The notes beneath the pieces were generated by a model. That model did no database searches. It worked only from the letters and a program-made list of their open reading frames with translations, and had not been told where the DNA came from. Positions 26,951 through 36,600 of a stretch of DNA of 64,000 nt are shown in pieces (the stretch's first letter is position 1; each line of letters starts with the position of its first letter). Both the position numbers and the translations under genes were made by a program. This stretch comes from MED-G105 sp039814575 (GTDB lineage: Bacteria; Pseudomonadota; Alphaproteobacteria; Caulobacterales; Parvularculaceae), in assembly GCA_039814575.1 (NCBI GenBank), contig JBCCAY010000001.1:1-64000 (forward strand), given 5' to 3'.

Positions 26951-28348
26951 CTACGCCGCCAAATCATCCGCTGCCTTATCGAGCGCGGTGCGGGCGCTCG
27001 CAAATAACTCGTCAATCTGCGATTCCGTAATGACAAGCGGCGGGGACAGGATCATCGTGTCGTTGATCGCGCGCATCATCAGCCCAGCGTTTACGCTGTG
27101 TACGCGACACGTTGATCCCGCCCCTAAAGCTTTGGGGAAACGCGCACCGGTCGCTTTATCTTTAACAATCTCGATGGCGCCGAGTTTACCGACGCCGCGT
27201 GTTTGCCCGACGATTGGATGGTCGTTCAACGTTGCAAGCTTCTCTTGAAAGTAAGCGTCCGTGCGCTTGCCGCGCTCACCAATAAGATCGTACTCGTCGA
27301 GAAGTGCGATCGACCGCAGGGCGACGGCGCAAGCGACCGGGTGACCATGATAAGTGAGACCGTGGGCCATTTCCGTATCGGCGGCGGCGAGTGTTCCGGC
27401 GATTTCGTCATTCAACACCACCGCCGATAAGGGCTGATAGCCGCTGGTGATGCCCTTCGCCATCGTCATTAAATCAGGCGTGAATCCGAAGGTCTGGCAA
27501 CCAAACCAGCTTCCAGTTCTGCCAAAACCACAAATAACTTCATCCGCCCAAAGCAGAACGTTGTATTTGTCACATATATTCCGTATTTTGTCGAAATATC
27601 CTGCTGGCGGCAACATAAGCCCGCCCGCGCCCATCACCGGTTCCGCGATGAAGGCCGCGACTTTATCTTGACCGAGCTCAAGGATTTTTTCCTCCAACGC
27701 GGCTGCACACCGGGCGGCGAAATCGTCCTCGCTTTCACCGTTCTCAGCGTACTCATAATAATGCGGAGTCGGCACAATATGATGGACGCGCTCGATCGGT
27801 AGGTCAAAAATATCGTGCATGTCGGAAAGGCCGGTAAGGCTGGCCGACGCCATCGTCGACCCATGATAGGCGCGATGCCGACTAATGATGTGCTTCTTTT
27901 CTTTTTGGCCTTTGAGGTTCCAATAATACCAAATCAGCTTGATCGCACTGTCATTCGCATCGGACCCTGAGCATCCATAAAACACCTGATTAAGACCGTC
28001 CGGCGTTTTCTCCGCGATCGCACGCGATAACTCCGCCACTTGGGGCGTCGTCGTTGAGAAAAACGTGTTATAGTAACTAAGCTCCATCATCGTCTTGTGA
28101 GCGACGTCGGCGAGATCTTTAACGCCATATCCGAGCTGCGTGCACCAAAGCCCCGCCATGCCGTCAAGGATACGGTTTCCATCCGCATCATGAAGGTATA
28201 CGCCTTCTGCGCGCGTTATGACGCGCGGGCCGTCTTCCCGTAACTCATGGTGAACCGCAAACGGATGAAGGTGGTGGGCGCTGTCAAGCGCTTGAATATG
28301 CTTACCGTAGTTGGATAATTCAGCGGGCGTGCGCGCAAGGTCTGTCAT
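26951..28348 (-). CDS. Class III aminotransferase, putrescine-pyruvate (SpuC) type
   Basis: 465 residues, PLP-dependent fold type I. The PLP Lys is Lys298 in MAKGITSGYQPLS, and Asp269 (WADEVICGFGRTG) contacts the pyridine nitrogen. GCSGSDAND binds the cofactor phosphate. The start region (DSAHHLHPFAVHHEL) and MAGLWCTQLGYG closely follow Pseudomonas SpuC, which transfers the amino group of putrescine to pyruvate. The product would be 4-aminobutanal. The PuuA-like gene ends 27 bp upstream of its start, so both may form one operon. An omega-amine other than putrescine is possible. Confidence 0.85.
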   Translation of the reverse strand: MTDLARTPAELSNYGKHIQALDSAHHLHPFAVHHELREDGPRVITRAEGVYLHDADGNRILDGMAGLWCTQLGYGVKDLADVAHKTMMELSYYNTFFSTTTPQVAELSRAIAEKTPDGLNQVFYGCSGSDANDSAIKLIWYYWNLKGQKEKKHIISRHRAYHGSTMASASLTGLSDMHDIFDLPIERVHHIVPTPHYYEYAENGESEDDFAARCAAALEEKILELGQDKVAAFIAEPVMGAGGLMLPPAGYFDKIRNICDKYNVLLWADEVICGFGRTGSWFGCQTFGFTPDLMTMAKGITSGYQPLSAVVLNDEIAGTLAAADTEMAHGLTYHGHPVACAVALRSIALLDEYDLIGERGKRTDAYFQEKLATLNDHPIVGQTRGVGKLGAIEIVKDKATGARFPKALGAGSTCRVHSVNAGLMMRAINDTMILSPPLVITESQIDELFASARTALDKAADDLAA

Positions 28349-28375
28349 CAGCGTCCTCTACCGTATTTTCGGCTA

Positions 28376-29725
28376 TTACACATTGACCATGAGATACTGA
28401 ACGTCCCAGGGGCTTAAGATCCGAGACCTGTTCTCATATTCCGTTTCTTTTAAATCCGCATACGTATCGACAATGGCGTCACCGAGGTATTTCCGCAACA
28501 TTTCCGACTTGCGAAAGCCTTTGACAGCCTCCGTCAGCGTATCCGGAACGGCGCGCGCCGTGTCTTCGTAAGCGTTGCCGACGAACTCCGCCCGGCGCTC
28601 AATGCCGTCGACCATGCCGACATAACCGCACAGAAGCGTCGCGGCGAGGGCCAAATAGGGGTTCACATCGGAACCGGCGATGCGGTTCTCGACGCGGCGC
28701 GCCTGGGGCGTGCTTTCCGGCACCCGCAAACCCACTGTTCTATTTTCACGGCTCCAATGAACATTGGTCGGCGCGCTCATATACGCTTCAAAGCGGTTAT
28801 AGGAATTTGTATACGGCGCAAAAAACGGCATCGCATCGCGTAGATAGGACTGCAGACCGCCGACATAGTGTCGAAATAACGTGCTGTCTTCGCCGTCATC
28901 ATCCGCAAAGATGTTCTTGCCGGTGTCCGCATCGACAATACTCTGATGCAAATGCATCGAACTTCCGGATTCATCGCCGTAAGGTTTCGCCATAAAGCTG
29001 ACGAACATGTCATGACGCCGAGCCGCGTGCCGCGCCGCCCGCTTGAAGAGGAACAATTGATCGGCGACTCGCAAGGCGTCGGTGTGGCTCAAATTGACTT
29101 CAAACTGGCAAGGGCCGTCCTCATGGATGAGCGTATCAAGCGGAATGTCTTGCAGCTCGCAATAATCGTACAGCTCCTCAAAGAAATCGTCGAACTCATC
29201 GATTGAGTCGACGCCGAAGGAATGTTGGCCAAACTCCGATAAACCCGAAACACCTAGCGGCGCTTCAGGCTCCAGGATATGCCCTTTGAATTTGGCGATT
29301 AGGTAGAACTCAACTTCCGGACCAACAATCGGCCGCCATCCACGTTGTTCGTAAAGGCCGATTACGGTCTTGAGTATCTCCCGCGACGCCAGTTGAAACG
29401 GCTTTCCATCCGCATGGAAAACGTCACACACAACACATGCTGTTTTATCCTTGTTCCACGGCAATTGGTGCAATGTCGAAAAGTCGCTTCGCAGGAAGAT
29501 ATCTCGCTCCGATCGACGGACATAGTCGTTAAATGTATACTCGCCAAAGATATTGATCGTCATGACGGGCTCAGCGAGACGTAAGCCGTCATTCTTGATG
29601 CTGTTCAAAAAGACCGACGGCGTCATAGATTTTCCGCGCGCCGCGCCGCTGAGGTCAGGAATGACGCAATAGATCTCTGCAATTTGTCGGCTTTTCAACC
29701 AAGCGCTCAGCTCCGATGGATCCAT
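28376..29725 (-). CDS. PuuA-like gamma-glutamylamine synthetase (1 of 2)
   Basis: 449 residues of the glutamine synthetase fold. Signature blocks are VGPEVEFYL (metal Glu), EDGPCQFEVNL, SGSSMHLHQS (His), NRTVGLRVPES and RRVENRIAGSDVNPYLALAA. The adenylylation loop of GlnA is absent, and the C-terminus YENRSRILSPWDVQYLMVNV follows the PuuA pattern. It probably ligates glutamate to the amine of putrescine or a related amine using ATP. The ATG at 29725 (MDPSELS) with GGGAAAG upstream is preferred over a start 11 codons earlier. Methylamine (GMAS-like) is an alternative substrate because of the nearby C1 cassettes. Confidence 0.85.
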   Translation of the reverse strand: MDPSELSAWLKSRQIAEIYCVIPDLSGAARGKSMTPSVFLNSIKNDGLRLAEPVMTINIFGEYTFNDYVRRSERDIFLRSDFSTLHQLPWNKDKTACVVCDVFHADGKPFQLASREILKTVIGLYEQRGWRPIVGPEVEFYLIAKFKGHILEPEAPLGVSGLSEFGQHSFGVDSIDEFDDFFEELYDYCELQDIPLDTLIHEDGPCQFEVNLSHTDALRVADQLFLFKRAARHAARRHDMFVSFMAKPYGDESGSSMHLHQSIVDADTGKNIFADDDGEDSTLFRHYVGGLQSYLRDAMPFFAPYTNSYNRFEAYMSAPTNVHWSRENRTVGLRVPESTPQARRVENRIAGSDVNPYLALAATLLCGYVGMVDGIERRAEFVGNAYEDTARAVPDTLTEAVKGFRKSEMLRKYLGDAIVDTYADLKETEYENRSRILSPWDVQYLMVNV

Positions 29726-29881
29726 GTCTTTCCCGTCGCTTCCTCGTCCCCATCGCAACCTGGTCGCACTTTATGCCGAACTGTATGCCCACAGTATGTC
29801 GCGCAAACACTCGCGCCGCGAGGCCCTGTCGCTGACGCCATCCAGCCGCACGCCGCAACGCAGGACGCTTGCATCGCCAGA

Positions 29882-29895
29882 ACGTGATCACATTT
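29882..29895. promoter_or_regulatory. Shared site ACGTGATCACATTT upstream of PuuA-like gene
   Basis: The 14-mer is identical to one at 44273-44286 and similar to one at 21978. Read toward the gene it is AAATGTGATCACGT, with a near-palindrome TGTGATCACG. It lies about 155 bp before the start at 29725. The sequence could be a Crp-like half site or a site for one of the Crp/GntR proteins in the window. This is a motif observation, not an assignment. Confidence 0.4.
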
Positions 29896-29958
29896 ACGCA
29901 CAGTTTTGGCTGGAACTCAATCGCAAAGGTTTGTCGCCTACCGAGAGGGTGGGCGGCG

Positions 29959-30627
29959 TTAAGCTTTTTTGGCGCCCGGCCCATAAGGCAAAAGCAGCGC
30001 TGCGTGATCAACCGCCTGACGAAGCGCCGCATCGCGGCTCACCCGTTTCCAGTTCATGTGTAATTGCAGCCAGAGCCCGTCGATCATGGCGTCAATACAA
30101 TGCGCGAGAAAGGCGGGGTCGTTCGCCCCTGCGTAAGCCTTGGAGAAAGCGCCGCAATAGGCGCGACAGGCCTCAGCCATGGCGCGCCCCCGCGCCAACT
30201 CCGCTTCGACACATATCTTGTTAAAAAGCGGGCGGGCGGACGCTTCGCCCCAGAAAGCGAACCACAAGGCCAATTTTTTCCGTGAACATATTGTCGGACT
30301 GAAATCTGCCCGAATAAGCGCCAAGATGCGTTGCAAGGGGTCTTGTTCCGCCGCAGCGCGCCGCCACGCCCGTTCATACTCATTGATAAAACGACGCAAT
30401 GTCTCCGCAAACAGATCTTCTTTAGAGTTGAAGTGGAACACCAAAACACCTTGGCTGACGCCCGCCGTCTCAGCAACGCGCGCCAAAGTCGCTCGCGACA
30501 GTCCGTCTTTTGCGATCACCTCGACAACGGCGTCGATGATCCGCCGCTGCATACGCTGGCTTGTCGGAGAAATAGTGGCGGCGATATCAGCGATGGGCTT
30601 CACCATGAAAATGCAACCGGGCGTCAC
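29959..30627 (-). CDS. BetI-like TetR-family regulator (2 of 2)
   Basis: 222 residues. The TetR DNA-binding domain lies at about residues 20-70 (ATLARVAETAGVSQGVLVFHFNSKEDLFAETL). The ligand domain has LALWFAFWGEASARPLF and MIDGLWLQLH, the same BetI-like blocks as the TetR at 24670. It is divergent from cassette 1 (start 30721), and two palindromes of TetR-operator size lie in the 93-bp space between them, so it most likely represses the cassette. The ligand is probably the amine or betaine that the cassette consumes (inference). Confidence 0.85.
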   Translation of the reverse strand: MTPGCIFMVKPIADIAATISPTSQRMQRRIIDAVVEVIAKDGLSRATLARVAETAGVSQGVLVFHFNSKEDLFAETLRRFINEYERAWRRAAAEQDPLQRILALIRADFSPTICSRKKLALWFAFWGEASARPLFNKICVEAELARGRAMAEACRAYCGAFSKAYAGANDPAFLAHCIDAMIDGLWLQLHMNWKRVSRDAALRQAVDHAALLLPYGPGAKKA

Positions 30628-30639
30628 ACTGCCTTTTGT

Positions 30640-30677
30640 CTGAGCAATTACTCAGATTTTTTTGACTTCTTGGTCAA
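30640..30677. promoter_or_regulatory. Two TetR-type palindromes in the cassette-1 promoter region
   Basis: CTGAGCAATTACTCAG (30640-30655) has 5-bp arms, and TTGACTTCTTGGTCAA (30662-30677) has TTGAC/GTCAA arms. The second keeps the TTGA-N8-TCAA layout of the operators at 16628 and 36601. Both lie between the divergent starts of tetR (30627) and flavoprotein A1 (30721). Confidence 0.6.
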
Positions 30678-30720
30678 TTTTCTTTACGCTGGAATTGCAT
30701 GTTAGGCCAAGAGATAAATC

Positions 30721-32325
30721 ATGACCTATGACGCAATTGTCGTTGGCGCCGGCCATAACGGCCTAACGACAGCATGCTTTTTAGCAAAAGCCGGCCTTAG
30801 AACGCTCATCATCGAAAAAAACGATTATGTCGGCGGCGCGGCCGTCAGCCTATCTCTGACACCGGGCTGGACGTATTCGAACTGTTCTTATGTCTGCTCA
30901 CTTTTGCGGCCGGAGATCATTCGCGCGCTGGAATTGCCGAAATACGGACTGCAGGTCATCCCCTATGAAGGGGGCGCGACGTTCAACAGCGAAGGCGAGT
31001 ATTTCAACTATTCCTCCGACTGGGAACAATTACGACGAGAGTTCGCCCGCCATGACCCAGCCGACGCGGAAGGTTATCAGCAATTCTCTCTCGCCGTGTC
31101 ACGCCAATGCAAGTTCATCAAACCCCTCTTGATGAGGATGGCGCCGGACCCGACCTCATTTAATCCCCGCGACATTGGGGAACTCCTCTATCTCGGCAAG
31201 AGATTTCACGATCTCGGCGAGCGCGAAATGGCTGAGACCGTCCGCTTCTGGACGATGTCGGTGGCCGAATATCTCGATCAGTACATCAAAAGCAACATGG
31301 CGAAAGCGCATATCGCGGGCTCGGGCATCATCGGCACCGGCCTCGGGCCCTATTCTCCGGGGACGGCTTATGTCTTACTGCACCATTATATGGGCGAAGT
31401 GGACGGCGAAATCGGCGCCTGGGGGTTCGCGCGCGGCGGCATGGGGTCGATCACCAAAGCGATGGCGGCGAGCTTTGAAGCGTCCGGCGGCGTTATAAAA
31501 AAAGGTTCCGGCGTCGAGCAATTCATCACCCGCGACGGCCGCATCGCCGGCGTCGCGTTGGAAAACGGCGACGAACACTATGCTGAGACGGTCGTGTCAG
31601 GCATGGATGTGCGCCGGACGTTTCTCAACCATATGGACGAAAAAGAGCTGCCGACGGATTTCATCAAGGGCGTGAAACGCTATCGTTTTCGCGGCTCGTC
31701 GGGAAAACTCAATATCGCGCTCGACGGCATGCCGACCTTTAACGGCGTCTCGCCCACGTCCAACTGCCTGCGAGGCGATCTTCATTTCATGGACGACATG
31801 GCGTTCATCGAGCGCGCTTATGACGATTGGAAAGAAGGTCGTTGGTCGGCCGAACCCTATGTGGACTTTCTCATCCCCACGCAAATCGATCCGACCATGG
31901 CGCCGCCCGGGAAACACTACGCCACCGTCTTTGTGCAGTACGTGCCATACGAGTTAGCCGACGGTCCGTGGGATGATGAGAAACGCGAAGCGTTCGCCGA
32001 GAGCGTTATCTCAAAAATAGCTGAATCTAGCCCCGATTTCCGTGATTTGATCGTGCATAAGGAAGTGCGCACCCCCCTCGATATCGAGAATGAAGTCGGC
32101 TTGAGCGAAGGCAATATTTTCATGGGGGAGCTGACATTCGATCAGTTGCTGTTCAACCGGCCGGTTCCCGGCTACGCCCAATATCGCTCGCCGATTAAAG
32201 GGCTTTATATGTGCGGCTCATCGACCCATCCGGGTGGCGGCGTCATGGGCGCGCCCGGCGCCAATGCAGCGCGCGAAATCTTGCGCGACAAAGGCCGCAA
32301 GCTTGACCTTGGAGCCGCTGCGTGA
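30721..32325 (+). CDS. Cassette 1 flavoprotein A (PYROXD2/phytoene-desaturase-like)
   Basis: 534 residues, one FAD-binding Rossmann domain starting at residue 3 with GAGHNG (9-14), then EKNDYVGGAAVS and SYVCSLLRPEI, as in human PYROXD2. The C-terminal FAD block is YMCGSSTHPGGGVMGAPGANAAREI. The A group shares RGSSGKLNIALDG and EGNIFMGELTFDQLLFNRP. No signal peptide or membrane segment is seen, so it is cytoplasmic. The stop overlaps the B1 start as GTGA, so A and B are made in a coupled way and may form a complex. It probably oxidises an amine. Carotenoid desaturation is unlikely, because no carotenoid gene is nearby. Confidence 0.8.
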   Translation: MTYDAIVVGAGHNGLTTACFLAKAGLRTLIIEKNDYVGGAAVSLSLTPGWTYSNCSYVCSLLRPEIIRALELPKYGLQVIPYEGGATFNSEGEYFNYSSDWEQLRREFARHDPADAEGYQQFSLAVSRQCKFIKPLLMRMAPDPTSFNPRDIGELLYLGKRFHDLGEREMAETVRFWTMSVAEYLDQYIKSNMAKAHIAGSGIIGTGLGPYSPGTAYVLLHHYMGEVDGEIGAWGFARGGMGSITKAMAASFEASGGVIKKGSGVEQFITRDGRIAGVALENGDEHYAETVVSGMDVRRTFLNHMDEKELPTDFIKGVKRYRFRGSSGKLNIALDGMPTFNGVSPTSNCLRGDLHFMDDMAFIERAYDDWKEGRWSAEPYVDFLIPTQIDPTMAPPGKHYATVFVQYVPYELADGPWDDEKREAFAESVISKIAESSPDFRDLIVHKEVRTPLDIENEVGLSEGNIFMGELTFDQLLFNRPVPGYAQYRSPIKGLYMCGSSTHPGGGVMGAPGANAAREILRDKGRKLDLGAAA

Positions 32326-33860
32326 CGACAGGCGGAAACACTCCAACAAACGCCGATCGCTATGACGCCATCGTCATCGGCGCTGGCCATAACGGGCTCA
32401 TCGCAGCGACGCGCCTCGCTAAGTTCGGCAAACGCGTCCTGGTGCTTGAAGCGCGCAGCGCAGCCGGCGGAATGCTTGGCGGCGACCGGCCATTGGCGAC
32501 GCTGCCGTTTGGTTTGCGTCCAGAGATTGAAGCAGCGCTGGGCCTTGCGCAGTTCGGCTTACGCTATGAGAAACCTTTGAACACCATAGCTCTCGGCGGC
32601 GCAGCGCCGATCCTAATTGACGGCGCTCATGTCGATGGCGTTGAGAAAGCTGTTCAATCCGCTTACGGAGACTTACACGGGCAGTTAACACGCTATGCAA
32701 GCGCGTTGGGGGGGATGCTGTTGCAACCGCCACCGCGCTTTCGCGACGGCGACCGCCAAGATGCTTTTGGTCTTGCAAAGCTCGGTCTCGCCATCAGAGG
32801 CCTCGGCAAAACGGATATGCGCGAACTCCTGCGCATCATCCTCTCAAATGTCTGGGACCTTTCCGAAGACACAATTGGCGATGGCCCCCTCGCCGGCGCG
32901 CTAGCGATGGATGCAACGCTCGGCTCCGCCATGGCGCCGCGCTCGCCCGGAACCGTTCTCTCGCTCTTATATCGAATGGCGGCCCGCGGCGCCGGCGCGC
33001 CTGGGCGCCGCGCCCTACCCAAAGGCGGCACAGCGGCGCTCGTCGATGCGTTGACGAAGGCCGCAACCGCTGCAGACGTTGAAATTCGTCTGAACACGCC
33101 TGTTTCAAAAATACTCGTCAGCGACAAAGATTCAGTTGAAGGCGTCACCCTCCAAGACGGCGGCGAGGCGCGCGCGCCGCTCGTATTGTCAAACGCAGCG
33201 CCGCGCACGACGCTGATCGACTTGTTGGGGGTCGACCATCTTGATTCAGAGATGGTGCGTAGGATCCGCAATATGGCGACGCGCGGCATGGTGGCGCGGA
33301 TAGACTTTGAGCTCTCCGAGCCGCCAGATGAAAACGTTCTTGTTGGCGGAAACAAACACGATCGTATCGTGATCGCGCCGGATATGCGGTATGTCGAACG
33401 CGCGTTTAACGCTGCGAAGTATGGCGACCTACCGCCGCGCCCGGCCCTTGAGGGAATCTTCTCGGAAACGCCGTCGGGATGGCGCTTCTCTGCAACAGCG
33501 CAATACGCGCCCCATGATGTTAATAGCGGATGGACGACCGATACGCGGGCGACGCTCGAGGCGTCGGTAACGTCGGTCCTAGACGACGCGATGCCGGGGT
33601 TCGCTAGCAATATCACCGATCAAACCCTTACCACGCCGAACGATATCGAAGCGGCGTATGCCGTCACCGGCGGCCATTGGCACCATGGCGAGCTTCGGAT
33701 CGATCAAATGCTCATGGTGCGTCCCTTCCATGGCGCATCGCAATACAACATGCCGGTGAACGGCCTTTACTTATGCGGCGCCGGCGCTCACCCAGGCGGC
33801 GACATCTCCGGCGCGCCCGGCTGGAACGCCGCCGGACGCATCTTGAAAGAGCGAGGATAA
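32322..33860 (+). CDS. Cassette 1 flavoprotein B (paired PYROXD2-like)
   Basis: 512 residues from a GTG overlapping the A1 stop by 4 bp. The dinucleotide motif GAGHNG is at 20-25 and the C-terminal FAD block is LYLCGAGAHPGGDISGAPGWNAAGRI. It is related to A but belongs to a separate group: where A has EGNIFxGEL, B has GGHWHHGELRIDQMLMVRP, and it has MAPRSPGTVLSLL in the middle. The three His/Trp residues are found in all B copies here. It is 3 bp from the T gene. It is inferred to be either the second subunit of a heteromeric dehydrogenase or an enzyme for a successive step. Confidence 0.78.
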   Translation: MTTGGNTPTNADRYDAIVIGAGHNGLIAATRLAKFGKRVLVLEARSAAGGMLGGDRPLATLPFGLRPEIEAALGLAQFGLRYEKPLNTIALGGAAPILIDGAHVDGVEKAVQSAYGDLHGQLTRYASALGGMLLQPPPRFRDGDRQDAFGLAKLGLAIRGLGKTDMRELLRIILSNVWDLSEDTIGDGPLAGALAMDATLGSAMAPRSPGTVLSLLYRMAARGAGAPGRRALPKGGTAALVDALTKAATAADVEIRLNTPVSKILVSDKDSVEGVTLQDGGEARAPLVLSNAAPRTTLIDLLGVDHLDSEMVRRIRNMATRGMVARIDFELSEPPDENVLVGGNKHDRIVIAPDMRYVERAFNAAKYGDLPPRPALEGIFSETPSGWRFSATAQYAPHDVNSGWTTDTRATLEASVTSVLDDAMPGFASNITDQTLTTPNDIEAAYAVTGGHWHHGELRIDQMLMVRPFHGASQYNMPVNGLYLCGAGAHPGGDISGAPGWNAAGRILKERG

Positions 33861-33863
33861 CCC

Positions 33864-35078
33864 ATGGCGATCGCGCCCTCCCCAGCACCAGTCCGCCCGG
33901 ATATGCCGCTGGGCGTTATGCCGACGCCGTTCTATGAGCGCCTCGCGGCGTTGAACCATTATCAAAGCTGGGAGAATTGGAACGGATACGCCGCGCCCTC
34001 TCATCTCGATACGGTGGAGGCGGAGTATTTTGCGACGCGCAGTCAAGCAACGCTTTTTGATCTGACGCCCATGTGCAAGTTCCATATATCGGGCCCCGAT
34101 GCGGAGCGCGTGCTTAATCGGTTAGTGACGCGTGATGTGCGCAAGCTGAAACCTGGACGCGTCGGCTACGCCGTTTGGTGCGACGAAGAAGGTGGCGTCA
34201 TCGATGACGGCACGATTTTTCGATACGGGCCGGACGATTTCATTTTCTGCAGCCAAGACCCGCAACTCGCTTGGCTCAACGACACGGCTTGGGGCTGTGA
34301 CGTATCAGTCCGCGATGTCACTGGCGAAATCGCAGCGCTCGCTCTACAGGGGCCGACATCGTGCAGCATTTTGAAGACACTCGGCGTAGGCGGCGTCGAG
34401 ACACTGCGGCCTTTCGCCGTGAAAGACTTCCAGCTCAACGGATTTGATTTGCGTATATCGCGCACCGGGTTCACCGGCGATCTCGGCTATGAGCTTTGGA
34501 CGGATAACCAAAACGCCCTCGCCCTGTGGGACGGTATTGTTGAGGCGGCGGGTTTGCACGGCGTTCGCGCCATGGGCTCAGAAGCTTTAGAAATGGTCCG
34601 CATCGAAGCTGGTTTTATTCTGCCCCATACAGATTTTTTGCCGGCAAACCAATTGCTGCGTACGAACCGCGCCGTCACACCATTTGAACTTGGGCTCGAT
34701 TGGCTCGTTTCATTCGATAAGCCGCACTATAACGGCAAACGCGCCCTCTTGGCTCTGTCAAAGACCGCGCCGAAGAAGAAGCTCGTCATGATCGAGATCA
34801 ATGGCGATAAACCGGCGGATGGCTCGCTTATCTATCATCGCAAGAACAAAGAAGTGGGCATGACGACCTCGGCGCTGTGGTCGCCAACGACGAAGCGAAA
34901 CATCGCCCTCGCCTGGCTCGAGGCGCCCCATTATCAAGACGCCGCGAAAGACCTATGGATTGAAATATATCTGCAGCGCGAATTGCGTTGGGAGCGGCTG
35001 ATGAAGCAGGTACGGATTATTGATCGTCCCGTCTTCAATCACCCGCGCCGAAGCACCACGCCGCCGGCTGACTTCTAA
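33864..35078 (+). CDS. Cassette 1 GcvT-like folate-binding protein T
   Basis: 404 residues of the glycine-cleavage T-protein (aminomethyltransferase) superfamily. It has LFDLTPMCKFHISGPDAERVLNRLVTRDV, VIDDGTIF (aligned with the conserved GcvT IDD segment), SRTGFTGDLGYELW and EALEMVRIEAGF. C-terminal GcvT-C features end with an extra Pro-rich tail. Relatives accept one-carbon units onto tetrahydrofolate, as in GcvT, dimethylglycine and sarcosine dehydrogenases, DmdA and LigM. Without any other glycine cleavage gene nearby, a role in collecting C1 units from the flavoproteins fits best. It converges with an aminotransferase 23 bp away. Confidence 0.85.
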   Translation: MAIAPSPAPVRPDMPLGVMPTPFYERLAALNHYQSWENWNGYAAPSHLDTVEAEYFATRSQATLFDLTPMCKFHISGPDAERVLNRLVTRDVRKLKPGRVGYAVWCDEEGGVIDDGTIFRYGPDDFIFCSQDPQLAWLNDTAWGCDVSVRDVTGEIAALALQGPTSCSILKTLGVGGVETLRPFAVKDFQLNGFDLRISRTGFTGDLGYELWTDNQNALALWDGIVEAAGLHGVRAMGSEALEMVRIEAGFILPHTDFLPANQLLRTNRAVTPFELGLDWLVSFDKPHYNGKRALLALSKTAPKKKLVMIEINGDKPADGSLIYHRKNKEVGMTTSALWSPTTKRNIALAWLEAPHYQDAAKDLWIEIYLQRELRWERLMKQVRIIDRPVFNHPRRSTTPPADF

Positions 35079-35101
35079 TGTCTAGTGCAACGAGGATACG
35101 T

Positions 35102-36508
35102 CTAGAACCCGGCGACGCCGGTCGGCCACGCTGGACTATCGCCGACGGTTTGCCCCTCACGACACACTCGCTCTATCGCCGCTTCCATGATCGCGAGCCC
35201 CTCGCGCAGCGTCGCCTCTTGCATGGTGAGCGCGGGATATAGCCTGATCGTGTTCTCACGATCGCTGATCGCCCAAACGCCGGCCGCTAACATGTGACTG
35301 CGAACGGCCCGGGCGTACCACCAATCCTCAGCATCAACGTCGCCTTCTAAAGGTTGAAAGCTAACACCTAACAGAAGGCCGTTGCCCCGCACTTGCCGAA
35401 CGATCTCGTATTTCTCCTCCCACGGACGCATTATCTCAGCAGCGATCGCCGAAAGTTGAGCGGCGTGCTCAATGACGTTGTCACGCGCGAAAATCTCGAG
35501 CGTTTTGAGCCCCGCAGCGCAGCCCGCCGGCGTTCCTGCGAAGGTGGAACCCGCGGTGAATTCTGGGTTATCGCCTAGAATGTCGTCCCGCGCGGCGACG
35601 CCGGCGCAGGGCTCGATGCCGCCGGAGAGATTTTTCCCAACAACCAAAATGTCGGGAACGACGTCATAGTGCTCCACCGCCCACATCTTTCCGGTGCGAC
35701 CAAGTCCCGTGAGGACTTCATCGGCGACCATCAACCAATCATTCCGGGTACAGATGTCTCGTACGCCTTGCAAAAACGATTTGTTGGGAATCCAATTGCC
35801 GCCCTCAGCGAGGCCCGGCTCAATAATCACCGCGGCAATATCCTCTGTCTTCGCCACGCATTGGGGAATATGGTTCTCCAGATACCAAAGGCAGTAGTCT
35901 GAATAGGTCGCTTCATCGATGTCGGGCGGCAGATGATCGCTGAACGGAAAAGGCGCGCAAATCGCGCCGCCGCTCCACCCTTCGAGATAGGGCTTAAGAT
36001 GTGGATCGCCGCCGCTCGCCGCTTTCATAGCAATACTATTGCCATGATAAGATGCGCTGAACGTAATGAAGCGCCGGCGGCGCTTGAAACACATCGCCAT
36101 ATAGATCGCAGCTTCCGCCGCTTCTGTTCCGGACACTTCATAACTAAAGCGCGGAAGCGCCCGCCCCGGCATAATCTCCGCGAGTTTTTCCGCCAGTTCG
36201 TATCGAAGCGGATGATCATAGTGGAAGCCGTACCGTTGATGGGCTTCATGCACCGCCTCGATCACTTCAGGGTGGGCGTTGCCGAGGGGGTTGGTCGCCC
36301 AGCCATTTTGAAAATCAATCAAACGGTTGCCGTCGAGATCCCAAACATAATCGCCTTCCGCGCGATCAACGAGAAGCTGACCCGCAGCGCGAAAACCGCG
36401 GCGCGTCGCTTGTTTTTGCGCGGCTTCATAACGAAGGCCGTTCAAGAAAAGCGGGGCACCGCGCTCTAAAACGGCGCGGGTTTTCGGACCGGGATAGGGC
36501 GTCGACAT
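35102..36508 (-). CDS. Class III aminotransferase (2 of 3)
   Basis: 468 residues. PLP Lys292 lies in VVGKNLSGGIEP, Asp263 in VADEVLTGLGRTG and the phosphate-binding segment in SGTEAAEAA. It differs clearly from the SpuC-like enzyme (no GLWC segment, but FQNGWATNPLGNAHPEV instead), so it belongs to another subgroup of omega-amino acid aminotransferases. The ATG at 36508 (MSTPYPGPK) follows GAAGAGG and is preferred over 36535. It is divergent from another aminotransferase, with a BetI-like operator between them. Candidate substrates are 4-aminobutyrate or another omega-amino acid (inference). Confidence 0.8.
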   Translation of the reverse strand: MSTPYPGPKTRAVLERGAPLFLNGLRYEAAQKQATRRGFRAAGQLLVDRAEGDYVWDLDGNRLIDFQNGWATNPLGNAHPEVIEAVHEAHQRYGFHYDHPLRYELAEKLAEIMPGRALPRFSYEVSGTEAAEAAIYMAMCFKRRRRFITFSASYHGNSIAMKAASGGDPHLKPYLEGWSGGAICAPFPFSDHLPPDIDEATYSDYCLWYLENHIPQCVAKTEDIAAVIIEPGLAEGGNWIPNKSFLQGVRDICTRNDWLMVADEVLTGLGRTGKMWAVEHYDVVPDILVVGKNLSGGIEPCAGVAARDDILGDNPEFTAGSTFAGTPAGCAAGLKTLEIFARDNVIEHAAQLSAIAAEIMRPWEEKYEIVRQVRGNGLLLGVSFQPLEGDVDAEDWWYARAVRSHMLAAGVWAISDRENTIRLYPALTMQEATLREGLAIMEAAIERVCREGQTVGDSPAWPTGVAGF

Positions 36509-36600
36509 CGTATTATCCGCCTCTTCGTTTCGCATTCACCGAGGGGCTGCCTCACCTTGAAAACGACGCGCGCCACAATGGCGGCGAAAGATTCCTAGAT

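Noticed and set aside
32693..33616. Long minus-strand open frame (307 codons) opposite flavoprotein B1
   Set aside because: Its translation is Ser/Arg/Ala-rich low-complexity sequence without motifs, while the plus strand has a clear FAD protein. It is a GC-driven shadow.
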